Shown here piece by piece: positions 1 to 10,061 of a stretch of 64,000 nt of DNA. This DNA comes from Bacteroidota bacterium (GTDB lineage: Bacteria > Bacteroidota > Bacteroidia > Chitinophagales > Chitinophagaceae): NCBI GenBank assembly GCA_030706735.1, contig JAUZNZ010000020.1, positions 29,041 to 93,040 of the forward strand, in the 5' to 3' direction. The first letter of the stretch is position 1; every line of letters begins with the position of its first letter. Made by a program: the position numbers and the translations under genes. Under the pieces are notes generated by a model. The model ran no database searches. It saw only the letters and a program-made list of their open reading frames with translations, and had not been told where the DNA came from.

Positions 1-1995
1 CAGCCGGACCCCTCTCGAGCGGGCCGCAACGAAGAATGCAAGGGAGAAGCTGACCAGGAAATTGAAGAAGCCGATGCCCAGAACGCCTCCGATCACCGTC
101 AGCAGGTACCAGCGCGGGATATTTTCCAGGCCCAGGCCATAGGCCGCGAAGGCGACGTTTCCGGAGGAGATCGTGATATGCCGGATGTCGAAGTGGATGC
201 CGAAGACCTCCCCTACCGTTCCCGCCATGCCGAGGAAGAAGCCCAGCGCGATATTCCCGATGATGGTACCCGCGTGCGCCTCGATGTAGGCGGCAAGCCG
301 TTGCAGGCGGCGTTCGGGTACCGTCAGGCGCAGGACGGGATGCGTCGTGAGCCTTTTGCCGATATGGCCATACTGGATCTTGTTCTGGACATAGCCGGCA
401 ATGATGCCGCTCAGGAATAGAAAGACGCCGGTGTTGCAGGCATAGAGCAGCGAAAGACTTTGCCAGGGGTGCTGGTCACGGAGCATATCGGCCGCCACCT
501 GTCCCGAGACGATCTTCGCGCCGGCGATCTTCTCATAGAGCCAGGCGATCAGCCAGGCGCCGGGAAATACAATGAGCAGGTTGCCCGCGAAGGAGGCGAT
601 CTGGCTGCGGGACACTTTGGCGACGGTCACCGCGAGGTTGTAGAGATTGGGTTCCTGGTCGCTCTTGCGCGTGTCGAGGGCGACGGCCACGGCGCTGGCG
701 GTGAAGGCCGGCTGCTTGGTGGCGAGCGTGGTATGCGTCTCCTCGATCAACAGGAAGCTGATGCTGTAATTCACGCTGTAGGCGAAGCCATGCCAGAAGA
801 TGGGCATCCTAAGGCGGCCGAGGAGGTTCTTTATAAATACAGCCAGGCATATCCAGGCCCCGCCGCCCATGGCGCTCCTCAGCATGGCGACGTATTCGCT
901 CCAGGTCGACGTGATATACTTGCTGCCCTTGGAACCCTTATGTTCGGCGATCTGGTAGGCCAGGTAGCCCATGCTTTGGGACATGAACTCGCGGATGCTG
1001 TTCTTGCGATTCTCGTTGCGCACGAGCATGCGGAAGAAATCCACGAACTTTCCGGTGTCGAAATGCCGGTCATTGTCGAGCAGATCGACGAGGATCATGA
1101 TGCGGTCGAGGCGGTTGGACAGGATCAGCAGCGTATAGGTTTGATGGAGGCTGGCTCCGCGCGAATAAGACTGCTCGCGGATCTGGGCGATGCAGTCGTA
1201 GCATTGCTGCAGGGTTTCGGCGACTTGCCCTGTCAGGACCGTCGTGCCGGGGAGACCGGGCGATGGGGAGAGACCGGGCGACGGGGAGAGAGCGGGCGAT
1301 GGGGGGAGAGCGGGCGATGGGGTTCGATCCTCCTCCAGGAGCCATTGTTCGAGGGCATGTATGCGATAGTTCTGCTCCACGAAGGGATTGTCTTCCTGTT
1401 GTTCGGGGGAAATATAATTCCGTACTTCTTTTTCCAACCCGAGCTGCGCCACCTGGAAAGCGAGGACCTTCAAGGATTGCAGGAGCTGATGAAGGATACG
1501 CCGGTCGTCCATGTGCAGGGAAAGGCCAATCGCCGCGAAGAGGCGTACCCAGGACTCGCGCGGGATCGATTCGACCCATTGGTAGTCATGGCGGCGGAAG
1601 AAAACGCGGTTGATCACGTAAAGAAAATCATGCTCATCCTGCAGGGGCGGAAGCAGCTTGTGGCGCAGGCGACCGAAGAACTCCTGCCAAAAGCCCCGGG
1701 CGATGGGTATGCCGCTCTCCGTAAGCGTAGCCGACAGGTCGGTCCGGATCAACTGACTGAACAGCGCATGGCGGAGATTAGTCAGGAAAACGGGATGTTG
1801 TTGCAGGGCGGCCGTCAAATGCTCCAGGTTCCTGGTCGCGTCGCGGGCGCCCCGGCGGCGGGAGGGCCTTACGGCCGAAAAAAAACCGACCAGGAAATCC
1901 AATCCCTGGCGGCTGTCCGATACCGATAGTATGGTTGACCGCGTGGTGGCCGTTTCGAGAAAGTCGGGCTTATTTCTGTTTTTGGATCCGAACAT
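1..1995 (-). CDS. Gcr-type 'site-specific recombinase' family membrane protein, 3' end outside the window
   Basis: The reading frame is open from an ATG at 1995 to the left edge (665 codons, no stop), so the C-terminus is missing. The first ~370 residues look soluble and helical. From about residue 375 there are at least five hydrophobic stretches (near 375-415, 470, 518, 577 and 628), i.e. a polytopic membrane domain. This layout fits the family annotated as gonococcal site-specific recombinase Gcr; that name is historical, and neither a serine nor a tyrosine recombinase active site is visible. A Ser/Pro-rich linker at about residues 225-248 is encoded by imperfect ~15-bp tandem repeats. The start lies 8 bp after the hutI stop, so it is probably the last gene of the leftward hut/trehalose run. 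Family assignment is moderate; the biochemical role is unknown. Confidence 0.7.
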   Translation of the reverse strand, partial: MFGSKNRNKPDFLETATTRSTILSVSDSRQGLDFLVGFFSAVRPSRRRGARDATRNLEHLTAALQQHPVFLTNLRHALFSQLIRTDLSATLTESGIPIARGFWQEFFGRLRHKLLPPLQDEHDFLYVINRVFFRRHDYQWVESIPRESWVRLFAAIGLSLHMDDRRILHQLLQSLKVLAFQVAQLGLEKEVRNYISPEQQEDNPFVEQNYRIHALEQWLLEEDRTPSPALPPSPALSPSPGLSPSPGLPGTTVLTGQVAETLQQCYDCIAQIREQSYSRGASLHQTYTLLILSNRLDRIMILVDLLDNDRHFDTGKFVDFFRMLVRNENRKNSIREFMSQSMGYLAYQIAEHKGSKGSKYITSTWSEYVAMLRSAMGGGAWICLAVFIKNLLGRLRMPIFWHGFAYSVNYSISFLLIEETHTTLATKQPAFTASAVAVALDTRKSDQEPNLYNLAVTVAKVSRSQIASFAGNLLIVFPGAWLIAWLYEKIAGAKIVSGQVAADMLRDQHPWQSLSLLYACNTGVFLFLSGIIAGYVQNKIQYGHIGKRLTTHPVLRLTVPERRLQRLAAYIEAHAGTIIGNIALGFFLGMAGTVGEVFGIHFDIRHITISSGNVAFAAYGLGLENIPRWYLLTVIGGVLGIGFFNFLVSFSLAFFVAARSRGVRL
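1250..1322. repeat. Imperfect ~15-bp tandem repeat inside the Gcr-like gene
   Basis: Four to five copies of a unit close to GGGCGATGGGGAGAG lie head to tail. The length keeps the reading frame open and encodes a Ser-Pro-Gly/Ala-rich linker between the soluble and membrane parts of the protein. Copies differ by single bases, so this is a decayed minisatellite rather than a perfect repeat. Confidence 0.75.
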
Positions 1996-2003
1996 AGGGA
2001 AAG

Positions 2004-3275
2004 CTATATGAACGCGCCCCTGATCATCACCCTGTCGATCAGGTTCGACCCGAACGCATAAGGGAGGTAGGCCAATGAGGGCATGGGCCTGGTAAAGATA
2101 AGGTTTGCCTGTTTGCCGGGCGTAATGCTCCCCAGTTCCCCGCCGAGTCCCATGGCGTAGGCGCCGTTGAGGGTGGCTGCATTGATCGCCTCTTCGGGCA
2201 GCATCTTCATTTGGATGCAACTCAGCGAGACGACGAAATTCATATTGCCGCTGGGGGAAGAGCCCGGGTTATAATCCGAGGCAAGAGCAATGGCGCAGCC
2301 TGCGTCGATCAATTGCCGCGCGGGTTGGAAGGGCATGCGCAGGAAAAAAGCGGCCGTTGGCAAGAGGGTTCCGATCGTGCCGGACCCCCTAAGGGACCCG
2401 ATGGCGGTCTGATCCATGTTTTCCAGATGATCGACGGAGAGGGCGCCCAATTTTACGCCCAGCTCCACTCCCCCGGACAGGCCGAGTTGATTGGCATGGA
2501 TCTTCGGTTTCAGCCCCTGCGCCATGCCCGCGCGGCAAATCGTCTCCGTCTCTGCGGGCGAGAAAAAACCTTGTTCGCAAAAGACGTCGATATAGTCGGC
2601 CAGCCCTTCGCGGGCGATGACCGGCAGCATTTGTTGAATGATGAGATCGATGTACCCGGAATGGTCGTCGCGGTAAGCCGCCGGGAAGGTATGCGCCCCC
2701 AGGAAGCTGGCCCTTATCGATAGGTCCGAGCGCTCCCTCAGGCGCTTAATGACGCGAAGCATCTTCAGCTCCCCTTCCACGCTCAGGCCATAGCCGCTTT
2801 TTATTTCGACGGCTCCCGTGCCCAATTTGGCTATTTCCCCGAGCCGTTTCCAGGTCAGGTCGAATAGTTCCTCTTCCGATGTCTCTGCGAGCCTTGCGGC
2901 TGAATTCAGTATGCCCCCGCCGCGGGCGTTGATCTCCGCGTAACTGAGGCCCCTGATCTTGTCCACGAATTCCATTTCGCGGCTGCCGGCAAATACGAGG
3001 TGGGTATGACTGTCGCACCAGGCGGGCAAGATCCATGCGCCTGCCGCATCGATGACGGGGCCTTCGGGATCGCCATTGGATCGGGTAAGAGCCCGCCACT
3101 GAGCCAGCTGCCCAGGCATGGCGGACATGGGGCCATAGGCGGAAATCCGCTTGTCCTCGATCAGCAGCCAGGCATTATCCAGGCAGGGCAGGATGGCCAG
3201 ATCGGCTCCCCGCAGGACATGACCCTGCTCGCGGATATTCGCCAGGCGGCCATTCACGATCAAAAGGGAAGACAT
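2004..3275 (-). CDS. hutI: Imidazolonepropionase
   Basis: Hydrolyses 4-imidazolone-5-propanoate to N-formimino-L-glutamate, the third step of histidine degradation in the cytoplasm. It is 423 residues, normal for the family. Amidohydrolase marks are visible: SHTHLVFAG with the metal-binding HxH near residues 90-92, IHANQLG near 260, SVDHLENM, and ASDYNPGSSPSGN carrying the metal-ligand Asp. The ATG at 3275 is chosen because the family N-terminus (SLLIVNGRLANI) begins there; an in-frame upstream extension would run deep into the preceding gene. It starts 17 bp after the GH15 stop and is followed 8 bp later by the Gcr-like gene. It is separated from hutH and hutU by three genes. Confidence 0.95.
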   Translation of the reverse strand: MSSLLIVNGRLANIREQGHVLRGADLAILPCLDNAWLLIEDKRISAYGPMSAMPGQLAQWRALTRSNGDPEGPVIDAAGAWILPAWCDSHTHLVFAGSREMEFVDKIRGLSYAEINARGGGILNSAARLAETSEEELFDLTWKRLGEIAKLGTGAVEIKSGYGLSVEGELKMLRVIKRLRERSDLSIRASFLGAHTFPAAYRDDHSGYIDLIIQQMLPVIAREGLADYIDVFCEQGFFSPAETETICRAGMAQGLKPKIHANQLGLSGGVELGVKLGALSVDHLENMDQTAIGSLRGSGTIGTLLPTAAFFLRMPFQPARQLIDAGCAIALASDYNPGSSPSGNMNFVVSLSCIQMKMLPEEAINAATLNGAYAMGLGGELGSITPGKQANLIFTRPMPSLAYLPYAFGSNLIDRVMIRGAFI

Positions 3276-3292
3276 ATCCCAAGATAGGGTTT

Positions 3293-5071
3293 TCAGAGGA
3301 AATCGGCCTTGTCGAGTTTGCGGGAAATGCGGCAGGCGGCGTTGATCAATCCGACATGACTGTAGGTCTGGGGGAAATTGCCCCATTGGGACCCATCGGT
3401 CGTCGCGTCCTCGCTGAAGATGCCCAGGTGGTTGCTGAATTGCAGCAATTGGTCCAGGTTGCTTCTTGCGTCGTCGATCCGGCCCACGCAGGCGAGCGCG
3501 TCGACATACCAGAATGCGCATACGAGGAAGGTGCTCTCGGGAAAACCGAAATCGTCATTGTGCTTATAGCGGTAAAAGAGCCCCTTGTCGCTGAGCAGTT
3601 CTTTTGCGAGGCCGGAAATATGGTGCTTCGCGACGTCGCCGCGATGTTCCAGGTAATCCATGGTGACCATCGTCAGCGTGCTGGCGTCGAGATTCGAGGA
3701 GCCGATGGCCTGGGTATATAACTTCCGCACCGGATCATAGGTCGTTTCGATCAGTCCGGCGGCGGCCTTCGCCAGGCGCGAGGCCCGTTCCATCAGGGCC
3801 TGGTCCTTGAAGATGGCGCCGATCTTATAGGCGGCCCTGGATCCGGCCCAATGAAAAAGCAGCGTGTAGGTGTGCACCTGCATTTCTTTGCGGAACTCCC
3901 AGAGTCCCGAATCCGGGGAGGACAGGGTCCTCTCGATCTGGTTCAGCAACCAGGGGACGATCTTGCGGTAGCTTTCTTTCTTGAGAAAGATCAGGCGCTT
4001 GTCGGTATAAAGGGGCAAGAGGTTCACCAGCACCTGACCGTAGACGTCATGCTGGGATTGGATATAGGCTTTGTTGCCGATGCGGACCGGCTTATTGCCC
4101 TGATAGCCCGGCAGATCCAGGGTGACCTCGTAGAGTTTGCGGTCACCGGATATAGAATATAGCGGCTGCAGGAAATCGTCCGCGTGATAAAGGATATTGT
4201 AGATGAAGTCGAAATATTTCTCCAGTTCCCCGAAGTGGCCGATCTGGTTGAAGGCGCGCAGGGTATAGTGCGCGTCCCGGAACCAGCAATACCGGTAGTC
4301 CCAGTTCCGCGTGCTGTCATGAAATTCGGGCAGGCTGGTCGAGCCGGAGGCGATGATGCCCCCGGTGTCTTCGTACTGGTGCAGCTTCAGCACCAATGCG
4401 GAGCGAATGATCTCCTCCTGGTAGATGTCCGGCAGGTAGGAGCTCTTTATCCAGGATTGCCAGTCGTTGACGGTCTTGCGGATGAACTCGTCGGCCGTCT
4501 CCTGCAGCGGCGCCTCGAGTGGTTCCCCGTAGGTCAGCACGAGGTAGCGGTCCTGATCGAGCACGAAGGATTGCTCATTCTGGATGTACGTGAGCGGCAC
4601 ATCGGTCGTCAGGCGGACCTGCTGGTCCAGGTTGAGATAACGGATATGATTACTGGCCATGACCGATTCCGGCACCAGTTTACCGTAGTCCCCGCGCGGC
4701 TGGCAGCAGATGCGGACGGCCGGTTCGCCTTCCAGGAGTTCGATCTTGCGCACCAGCATCAATGGACGGAACTGGCGATCGTGGATCCGCATGCGCGGGG
4801 CGCAATCCTTAACCAGGTAACGGCCGTCCGAGCAAGTAAATTCCGTACACAGGACATTCGTGTTGGGAACATAATATTGCCGGACCGTGCAGGCTTCATC
4901 CACCGGACGGATATAGAAGTGGCCCCCATTTTCGTCGTCCAGGAGGGAACCGAACAGAAAGGAGCTGTCGAATCGGGGCAGGCACATCCAGCGAACGTCC
5001 GCCCTGGTATCGATATAGGCCAGGTAAGAGCAGTTCCCGATGACGCCCATGTTATACTTGTGGATTGGCAT
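3293..5071 (-). CDS. Glycoside hydrolase family 15 protein (glucoamylase/trehalase-like)
   Basis: A 592-residue (alpha/alpha)6-barrel hydrolase. The N-terminal beta domain typical of bacterial GH15 proteins opens with a GNCSYLAYID-like segment. The catalytic domain shows NWDYRYCWFRDAHYTL near residue 265, GLWEFR near 395 (usual site of the general acid Glu) and ESTFLVCAFWYVDAL near 530 (usual site of the base). Its ATG lies inside the last 20 bp of the trehalose-6-phosphate synthase/phosphatase gene, so the two are probably translationally coupled. In other bacteria such neighbours include trehalases as well as glucoamylases; context favours a trehalose- or maltooligosaccharide-related substrate. 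No export signal is seen, so a cytoplasmic location is likely. Confidence 0.88.
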   Translation of the reverse strand: MPIHKYNMGVIGNCSYLAYIDTRADVRWMCLPRFDSSFLFGSLLDDENGGHFYIRPVDEACTVRQYYVPNTNVLCTEFTCSDGRYLVKDCAPRMRIHDRQFRPLMLVRKIELLEGEPAVRICCQPRGDYGKLVPESVMASNHIRYLNLDQQVRLTTDVPLTYIQNEQSFVLDQDRYLVLTYGEPLEAPLQETADEFIRKTVNDWQSWIKSSYLPDIYQEEIIRSALVLKLHQYEDTGGIIASGSTSLPEFHDSTRNWDYRYCWFRDAHYTLRAFNQIGHFGELEKYFDFIYNILYHADDFLQPLYSISGDRKLYEVTLDLPGYQGNKPVRIGNKAYIQSQHDVYGQVLVNLLPLYTDKRLIFLKKESYRKIVPWLLNQIERTLSSPDSGLWEFRKEMQVHTYTLLFHWAGSRAAYKIGAIFKDQALMERASRLAKAAAGLIETTYDPVRKLYTQAIGSSNLDASTLTMVTMDYLEHRGDVAKHHISGLAKELLSDKGLFYRYKHNDDFGFPESTFLVCAFWYVDALACVGRIDDARSNLDQLLQFSNHLGIFSEDATTDGSQWGNFPQTYSHVGLINAACRISRKLDKADFL

Positions 5072-7406
5072 AGCTTTTTTGGGTTAGGGGTGCGGACGAA
5101 GTCAATAATCTCAATAGAGGCAGTACCTGCTGTTGCGAGAGGATGGTATATTGGGCAGCCGAGGGGCTGTTGCTTACTTTGATGGTATAGGCCTCCCCTT
5201 CCAGGGCCTTGAACATATCTTCGTCCGTGGTGTCGTCACCCATGCAGAGGATGAAATCCGGATCCGATTCCTTGACGATCTTTAGCGCCGTCGCACCCTT
5301 GTCGAACCCCGAAAGGCGAACCTCGACGACCTTATTGCCGTCGATCAGCTGGAGCGAAGTATTTTGAATGAGATTAGACAAGGTGTTGAGCAGTTCACGG
5401 GACCGGGAAAAGCCCAGTCCTGACTGGGTATTGCGATAATGCCAGGCGATGGCATTCGTCTTTTCCTCGACAAAAGAGCCGGCGCAACGGGCCACGAACA
5501 GCCGCATGACCGGCAGGATCTGCTCTTTCCACAGGTCGGAGACGGACACCAGTTGCTGCCAGGTCGAATTCCTCATCTTGATGCTCGCCCCATGCTCCGC
5601 CACCAGGGTAAGGGGCAACATGCCGAGCCATCCTTCGAGGGAGGTCAGGTCGCGGCCGCTTATCACGACGACGTGGTTCCGCGGATCCGCCGAAAGGTCA
5701 CGCAAGAGCTCTCTAACGCCATTGTCGGGAGACGCTTCAGAGGGCAGCCGGGTAAACGGAACCAGCGTACCATCATAGTCGAGCAGGAAGCAGCGATTGC
5801 GGGTGTTCTGATAATGGCGTCGTATCTCGTCGGCCACCCGGTCGTCGAGGAACTTTACTTTTTGCTTCTGCTGATCCTGCTTCACCTGGGCGAGTTGTTC
5901 CAGGAAATCATTGACCCAGCGTGTCACGTCGTATTCCTTAAGGCGTCGTTGCATGGGCACGAGCCTGGTGCGCTGTTCGTAGAGGGGCATGGCCAGGGCA
6001 CGTGTGATGGCGGAGGCGATATCGCCCACGTCGGTCGGGTTCACGAGTATGGCCTCGCTCAATTCGCTGGCGGCGCCGGCCAGCTCGCTCAGGATCAACA
6101 CGCCGCGGCCGGCGGCGCAACTCGCGACATACTCTTTCGCCACGAGGTTCATGCCGTCGCGCAGCGGGGTGATCAGGGCGACGTCGGCCGCCTGGTAGAG
6201 TGCGACCAGTTCGGTGAAGGGAAGGTGATTATACCGATAGATGACCGGTTGCCAGCTGATGGTCGAGAATCGGCCATTTACCATGCCGATCTTCTCTTCG
6301 ATCGTCTTCTTCCGTTCGGAATAGGCGGGAATTTCGCTCCGGGACGGAACGATATTGAGGATGAAGACCATTTTTTCCCGCCATTCCGGGTAGCGTTCCA
6401 GGAAATATTCGAAGCCGTCGAGCCGTTGCATCAGTCCCTTGGTATAGTCCATCCTGTCGACCGAGAATATGATCTTCTTATCCTCGAAGTTGGTTCGAAT
6501 GCGGTTGCGCATATCCAGCACCGCGGGGTCTGTGGATGCGTCGTGGAACTTATTGTAGTCGATGCCGATGGGGAACAGGTCGATACGGATGAGGCGATCC
6601 TGGTATTGCAGCGTATGAAAGTAATTTTCGACGCCCATCAGCATTTTCACGGATTGGAGGAAATGCTGCACGTAGTCGTAGGTATGAAATCCGATCAGAT
6701 CGGCTCCCATCAGGCCTTTTAGCAGGCCCGTCTTCCATTCGGCGGGCAGGAGGCGAAAGATCTCATAGGACGGAAAGGGGATGTGCAGGAAGAAGCCGAT
6801 GCTGGCGTCCGGTCGTTGGGCCCGCAGCATTTGCGGCAATAACATCAGTTGATAGTCATGTATCCAGACGACGTCGTCGGGTTGCAGGATCGGAACGATC
6901 TTTTCGGCGAAAAGCTGGTTCACCTGAACATATGAGGAATAAAAACGGGCTTCATAACTGGCCAGCGAAGCAAAATAGTGGAAAAGGGGCCAGAGTACCG
7001 AGTTCGAAAAGCCATTGTAGTACCCATCATACAGCTCCTTGTCCACGAAGAGCGGGATGACCGTAAACTCCTGTTTATCTGCGTGCCCGGCGACGGCGGC
7101 GTCCCAGTCTGCCTGGGGAAAATCCGCCACACCCATCCATATCTTCCCGGAAAAAACCTGTGGGGTCGGAACGCGCGGGGTTTGGGAAAGGGTTTGGATT
7201 TGGCTGGCCGGCGATGCGGGGCCGGTTGGCGATGCGGGGCTTGGGGATGATGCAGGGTTGGGTGATGATGCGGCACTGACCGCGTGTTCGAAATATCCTT
7301 TGATGGCAGAAACGAGACCGCCGGAACTTTGCCGGATATTCACCTTTTCGCCCTCCCGGTCCAAGGAGAAAGGCAGTCTATTGGAAATGAGGATGAGGCG
7401 ACCCAT
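5052..7406 (-). CDS. Bifunctional trehalose-6-phosphate synthase/phosphatase
   Basis: 784 residues with two fused domains. The N-terminal GT20 domain makes trehalose-6-phosphate from a nucleotide-glucose and glucose-6-phosphate. It shows ISNRLPFSL at the start, an SSGGLVSA loop, HDYQLMLLP, FFLHIPFPS, DRMDYTKGL and LRDGMNLVAKEY. The C-terminal HAD phosphatase domain begins near residue 540 with DYDGTL, carries VISGR and EHGA, and ends with GDDTTDEDMF near 724; it releases free trehalose. A low-complexity Ser/Pro/Ala insert at about residues 47-69 interrupts the start of the GT20 domain and is encoded by a tandem repeat. Downstream it overlaps the GH15 gene by 20 bp. A role in osmotic or desiccation tolerance is inferred. 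Confidence 0.95.
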   Translation of the reverse strand: MGRLILISNRLPFSLDREGEKVNIRQSSGGLVSAIKGYFEHAVSAASSPNPASSPSPASPTGPASPASQIQTLSQTPRVPTPQVFSGKIWMGVADFPQADWDAAVAGHADKQEFTVIPLFVDKELYDGYYNGFSNSVLWPLFHYFASLASYEARFYSSYVQVNQLFAEKIVPILQPDDVVWIHDYQLMLLPQMLRAQRPDASIGFFLHIPFPSYEIFRLLPAEWKTGLLKGLMGADLIGFHTYDYVQHFLQSVKMLMGVENYFHTLQYQDRLIRIDLFPIGIDYNKFHDASTDPAVLDMRNRIRTNFEDKKIIFSVDRMDYTKGLMQRLDGFEYFLERYPEWREKMVFILNIVPSRSEIPAYSERKKTIEEKIGMVNGRFSTISWQPVIYRYNHLPFTELVALYQAADVALITPLRDGMNLVAKEYVASCAAGRGVLILSELAGAASELSEAILVNPTDVGDIASAITRALAMPLYEQRTRLVPMQRRLKEYDVTRWVNDFLEQLAQVKQDQQKQKVKFLDDRVADEIRRHYQNTRNRCFLLDYDGTLVPFTRLPSEASPDNGVRELLRDLSADPRNHVVVISGRDLTSLEGWLGMLPLTLVAEHGASIKMRNSTWQQLVSVSDLWKEQILPVMRLFVARCAGSFVEEKTNAIAWHYRNTQSGLGFSRSRELLNTLSNLIQNTSLQLIDGNKVVEVRLSGFDKGATALKIVKESDPDFILCMGDDTTDEDMFKALEGEAYTIKVSNSPSAAQYTILSQQQVLPLLRLLTSSAPLTQKSYANPQV
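7200..7268. repeat. Imperfect 15-18 bp tandem repeat in the trehalose synthase gene
   Basis: About four units resembling GGCGATGCGGGGCTTGG follow each other and encode a Ser/Pro/Ala/Gly linker near residues 47-69. It keeps the frame and sits in a surface-loop position of the GT20 domain, where family members do not normally have an insert of this kind. Confidence 0.65.
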
Positions 7407-7468
7407 GCTATCGGATTTTGCTTTCGGGGATAATTACCCGTAAGTCATTCCAACAATGGGGCCAAAAG

Positions 7469-8233
7469 TCAGAAGCCTTTGGACAGCGCGCCGATCTCGT
7501 CGGATGTCAGCACGCGGTTATACAGCCGGAAATTATCCATCTTGCCCAGAACGGACTGCGGATCATTGGTCCACCAGCCGCCCACGGTCAGCTTGGAGCC
7601 AGGGCAAATGCTGATGGCCGTTTGACCGCCTTCATTATACGATACTTCATGGCCATTCACATAGTAGGTCAGGTTTCCCTTGTGGAATTCAAAGATAATA
7701 TTGTACCAAATTCCGATCTGGGGCACGAAATTCGAATTATCCAACGTCGTATTGGAATTGGCTATATATGAATTACAAGTATAATTGGCATTGGCCACCA
7801 ACGCTATGGTACTGAATTGCGTAGCTGGATTGGATTCCAGGAGAAAGGAAAAGGATTGGGAAGTGGCATTATCGACCAGAGCCGCATAGGAATGCTGCTG
7901 CTGGCTGGTCAGCATCACGTCGAATGAAACGGTGAATGCGGTGTCGAACTTGATCGAGCCATTGTTGGTGACGGTGAGGTATTGGCCGAGGGTGGTTTGG
8001 CTGAGCGCGCTGTTCGCATTGCCGCTCTTATCGGCGCCAAGGCCGGATCCGGAGATGGCTGTTACAACATTATTATTGCCGCTGGAATCCGCCAAATTGC
8101 CAGAGAACGGAAGGTAAACCAGGAGGCCATTGGTCAGGTGAATATTGGGAGGCGGGGTACCGGGAGAGCTGCTTTTTGAACAGGAGAGACCAATAAAGAG
8201 GCCGCAGGCCGCGAGAATAAGGATTGTTTTCAT
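7469..8233 (-). CDS. LamG-domain lipoprotein
   Basis: 254 residues. The N-terminus is a lipoprotein signal peptide: a basic start, a hydrophobic stretch and an L-S-C lipobox near residues 17-19, followed by a Ser/Pro linker. The rest is a single concanavalin A-like LamG fold: LLVYLPFSGNLADSSG opens the domain, FTVSFDVML and WYNIIFEF form the core strands, and MDNFRLYNRVLTSDEI closes it, a typical LamG ending. The ATG at 8233 is chosen because the signal peptide starts there. It probably sits on the cell surface and binds carbohydrate or protein; the ligand is unknown. It lies between hutU (118 bp) and the trehalose gene (62 bp). A TACCTTGC sequence just before the start resembles a -7 promoter box. 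Confidence 0.85.
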   Translation of the reverse strand: MKTILILAACGLFIGLSCSKSSSPGTPPPNIHLTNGLLVYLPFSGNLADSSGNNNVVTAISGSGLGADKSGNANSALSQTTLGQYLTVTNNGSIKFDTAFTVSFDVMLTSQQQHSYAALVDNATSQSFSFLLESNPATQFSTIALVANANYTCNSYIANSNTTLDNSNFVPQIGIWYNIIFEFHKGNLTYYVNGHEVSYNEGGQTAISICPGSKLTVGGWWTNDPQSVLGKMDNFRLYNRVLTSDEIGALSKGF

Positions 8234-8302
8234 GGCTTGCAAGGTAACATATATCCCCGAACCCGGCTGCAATTCCCTTCCTCACTTATCAAGAGATTGT
8301 AT

Positions 8303-8333
8303 GTGCGTGTCGAATTGGCAATAGCCGTGTCAG
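8303..8333 (-). promoter_or_regulatory. CGACACG-type direct repeat upstream of the LamG lipoprotein
   Basis: Read on the minus strand, GACACGGCTATTGCC and TTCGACACGCACA follow each other with a 20-bp period. The site is 70-100 bp upstream of the lipoprotein ATG. Closely similar repeats occur at 27127-27164 and, more weakly, at 48503-48534, at the same distance from other secreted-protein genes. Period and placement fit the direct-repeat sites of LytTR-type regulators, but the binding protein is inferred. Confidence 0.45.
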
Positions 8334-8351
8334 GCGATCAGATTTGGGTTG

Positions 8352-10046
8352 TCATTTTAATCGCTCCCTGATATCCAAGTGGTGCCTACGGAGGGTATCC
8401 TTTGCGATATCGTAGCCGGCATCGGCGTGACGGATCACCCCGAGTCCGGGGTCGTTTCGTAGCACCCGTGCGAGCCGTTCGGCGGCACGGGGCGTCCCGT
8501 CGGCGACGATCACCATCCCGGCGTGGATGCTATATCCCATCCCGACGCCCCCGCCATGATGAAGGCTTACCCAACTGGCGCCGCCGGCCGTATTGACCAG
8601 TGCATTGAGTATCGGCCAGTCGGCGATGGCGTCGCTGCCGTCGAGCATGGCTTCGGTCTCCCGGTTCGGGGAGGCCACGGAGCCGGTATCGAGATGGTCA
8701 CGGCCGATGACGATGGGCGCTTTCACTTTGCCGGTGCGGACCAGTTCATTGAAGGCGAGCCCTGCCTTTTCCCTTTCCCCCTGGCCCAGCCAGCAAATCC
8801 TTGCGGGCAGTCCCTGGAAGGCAATCTTTTCCTTTGCCAATTTCAGCCATCGCTGCAAGGAAGCGTTTTGCGGAAAGAGTTCTGAGATCACTGCGTCAGT
8901 CGCCGCGATATCGGCAGGGTCGCCGCTCAATGCGGCCCACCGAAATGGCCCCTTGCCTTCGCAGAACAGGGGCCGAATGTAAGCTGGCACGAATCCGGGG
9001 AAGTCGAATGCGTTCTTTAAGCCCTTCTCCTGCGCACGGGCCCGGATATTATTGCCGTAATCGAAGGTCACGGCGCCAAGACGGTGTAATTCGAGCATGA
9101 GTTCGACATGGCGGTACATGGAGCGATAGGCATAGTCGATATATTGTTGCGGGTTTTGTTGACGAAGCACTTTTGCCTGTTCGTAGGAGATCTCATGAGG
9201 CCAGTAGCCGATCAGCGGATCATGGGCCGAGGTCTGATCGGTAAGCGTATCGGGAACGATCTTTCTTTCGACGAGGCGTTGCAACAGGTGCACGGCATTG
9301 CACAGTACGCCGATGGATAATACTTCTCCTCTTTGTTTCGCCTGCAGCGCGCGGTCGATGGCCTTGTCCAGGCCCGGCTGATCCATCCCGGAAAGCTTCA
9401 GGTCGAGGTATTTTGTCTCCAGCCGCTTGTCGATCCTCCATTCCTCCACTTCCGCGATCAGGGCGACCCCTTCATTCATCGTGATCGCGAGGGGCTGTGC
9501 CCCGCCCATCCCACCCAGGCCGGCGGTAACGTTGAGGGTACCACGCAGGGATCCGCCGAAATGACGGGCGGCCGCGGCCGCGTACGTCTCATAGGTACCC
9601 TGTACGATGCCCTGGGAGCCGATATAGATCCAGGAGCCGGCCGTCATTTGGCCGTACATGATGAGGCCTTTTTTTTCCAGTTCGTCGAAATGTTCCCAGT
9701 CCGCCCATTTCGGCACGAGCTGTGAATTCGAAATGAGGACGCGGGGCGCGTCGGGGTGTGTTTTGAGGATCCCAACCGGCTTGCCGGACTGTACCAGGAG
9801 GGTCTCGTCATTTTCCAGATCCTTCAGCGCTTTGATGATCAGGTCGAGTGCCTCGAAATTGCGGGCCGCTTTTCCGCGCCCGCCGTACACGATCAGTTCG
9901 TCGGGTCGTTCGGCCACTTCGGGGTCGAGGTTATTGAGCAGCATACGCAGGGCGGCCTCCTGGATCCAGCCCTTGCATTGGAGTTTGGTTCCGGTGGGGG
10001 TTTGGTATTTTATCGGGTCATAGCGTTTGTACGTGGTGGAGCTCAT
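8352..10046 (-). CDS. hutU: Urocanate hydratase
   Basis: Converts urocanate to 4-imidazolone-5-propanoate, step two of histidine degradation, using a tightly bound NAD+ as electrophile. 564 residues, as expected. The glycine-rich NAD-binding segment [14 protein letters not shown] is near residue 170, and the N-terminus [21 protein letters not shown] is diagnostic of the family. The C-terminal part has [15 protein letters not shown] and the [15 protein letters not shown] segment. It begins 15 bp downstream of hutH, clearly the same transcript. Confidence 0.97.
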   Translation of the reverse strand: MSSTTYKRYDPIKYQTPTGTKLQCKGWIQEAALRMLLNNLDPEVAERPDELIVYGGRGKAARNFEALDLIIKALKDLENDETLLVQSGKPVGILKTHPDAPRVLISNSQLVPKWADWEHFDELEKKGLIMYGQMTAGSWIYIGSQGIVQGTYETYAAAAARHFGGSLRGTLNVTAGLGGMGGAQPLAITMNEGVALIAEVEEWRIDKRLETKYLDLKLSGMDQPGLDKAIDRALQAKQRGEVLSIGVLCNAVHLLQRLVERKIVPDTLTDQTSAHDPLIGYWPHEISYEQAKVLRQQNPQQYIDYAYRSMYRHVELMLELHRLGAVTFDYGNNIRARAQEKGLKNAFDFPGFVPAYIRPLFCEGKGPFRWAALSGDPADIAATDAVISELFPQNASLQRWLKLAKEKIAFQGLPARICWLGQGEREKAGLAFNELVRTGKVKAPIVIGRDHLDTGSVASPNRETEAMLDGSDAIADWPILNALVNTAGGASWVSLHHGGGVGMGYSIHAGMVIVADGTPRAAERLARVLRNDPGLGVIRHADAGYDIAKDTLRRHHLDIRERLK

Positions 10047-10061
10047 AATGCGACGTTTTAG

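Noticed and set aside
1250..1322. Possible CRISPR array
   Set aside because: Units are only ~15 bp and directly adjacent without spacers; it is a coding tandem repeat.
460..1929. Long plus-strand reading frame (489 codons) opposite the Gcr-like gene
   Set aside because: Its translation is low-complexity and without family marks, while the minus strand encodes a coherent membrane protein; it is an antisense shadow caused by high GC.
5439..6722. Long plus-strand frame opposite the trehalose gene
   Set aside because: No coherent domain; the minus-strand enzyme is unmistakable.
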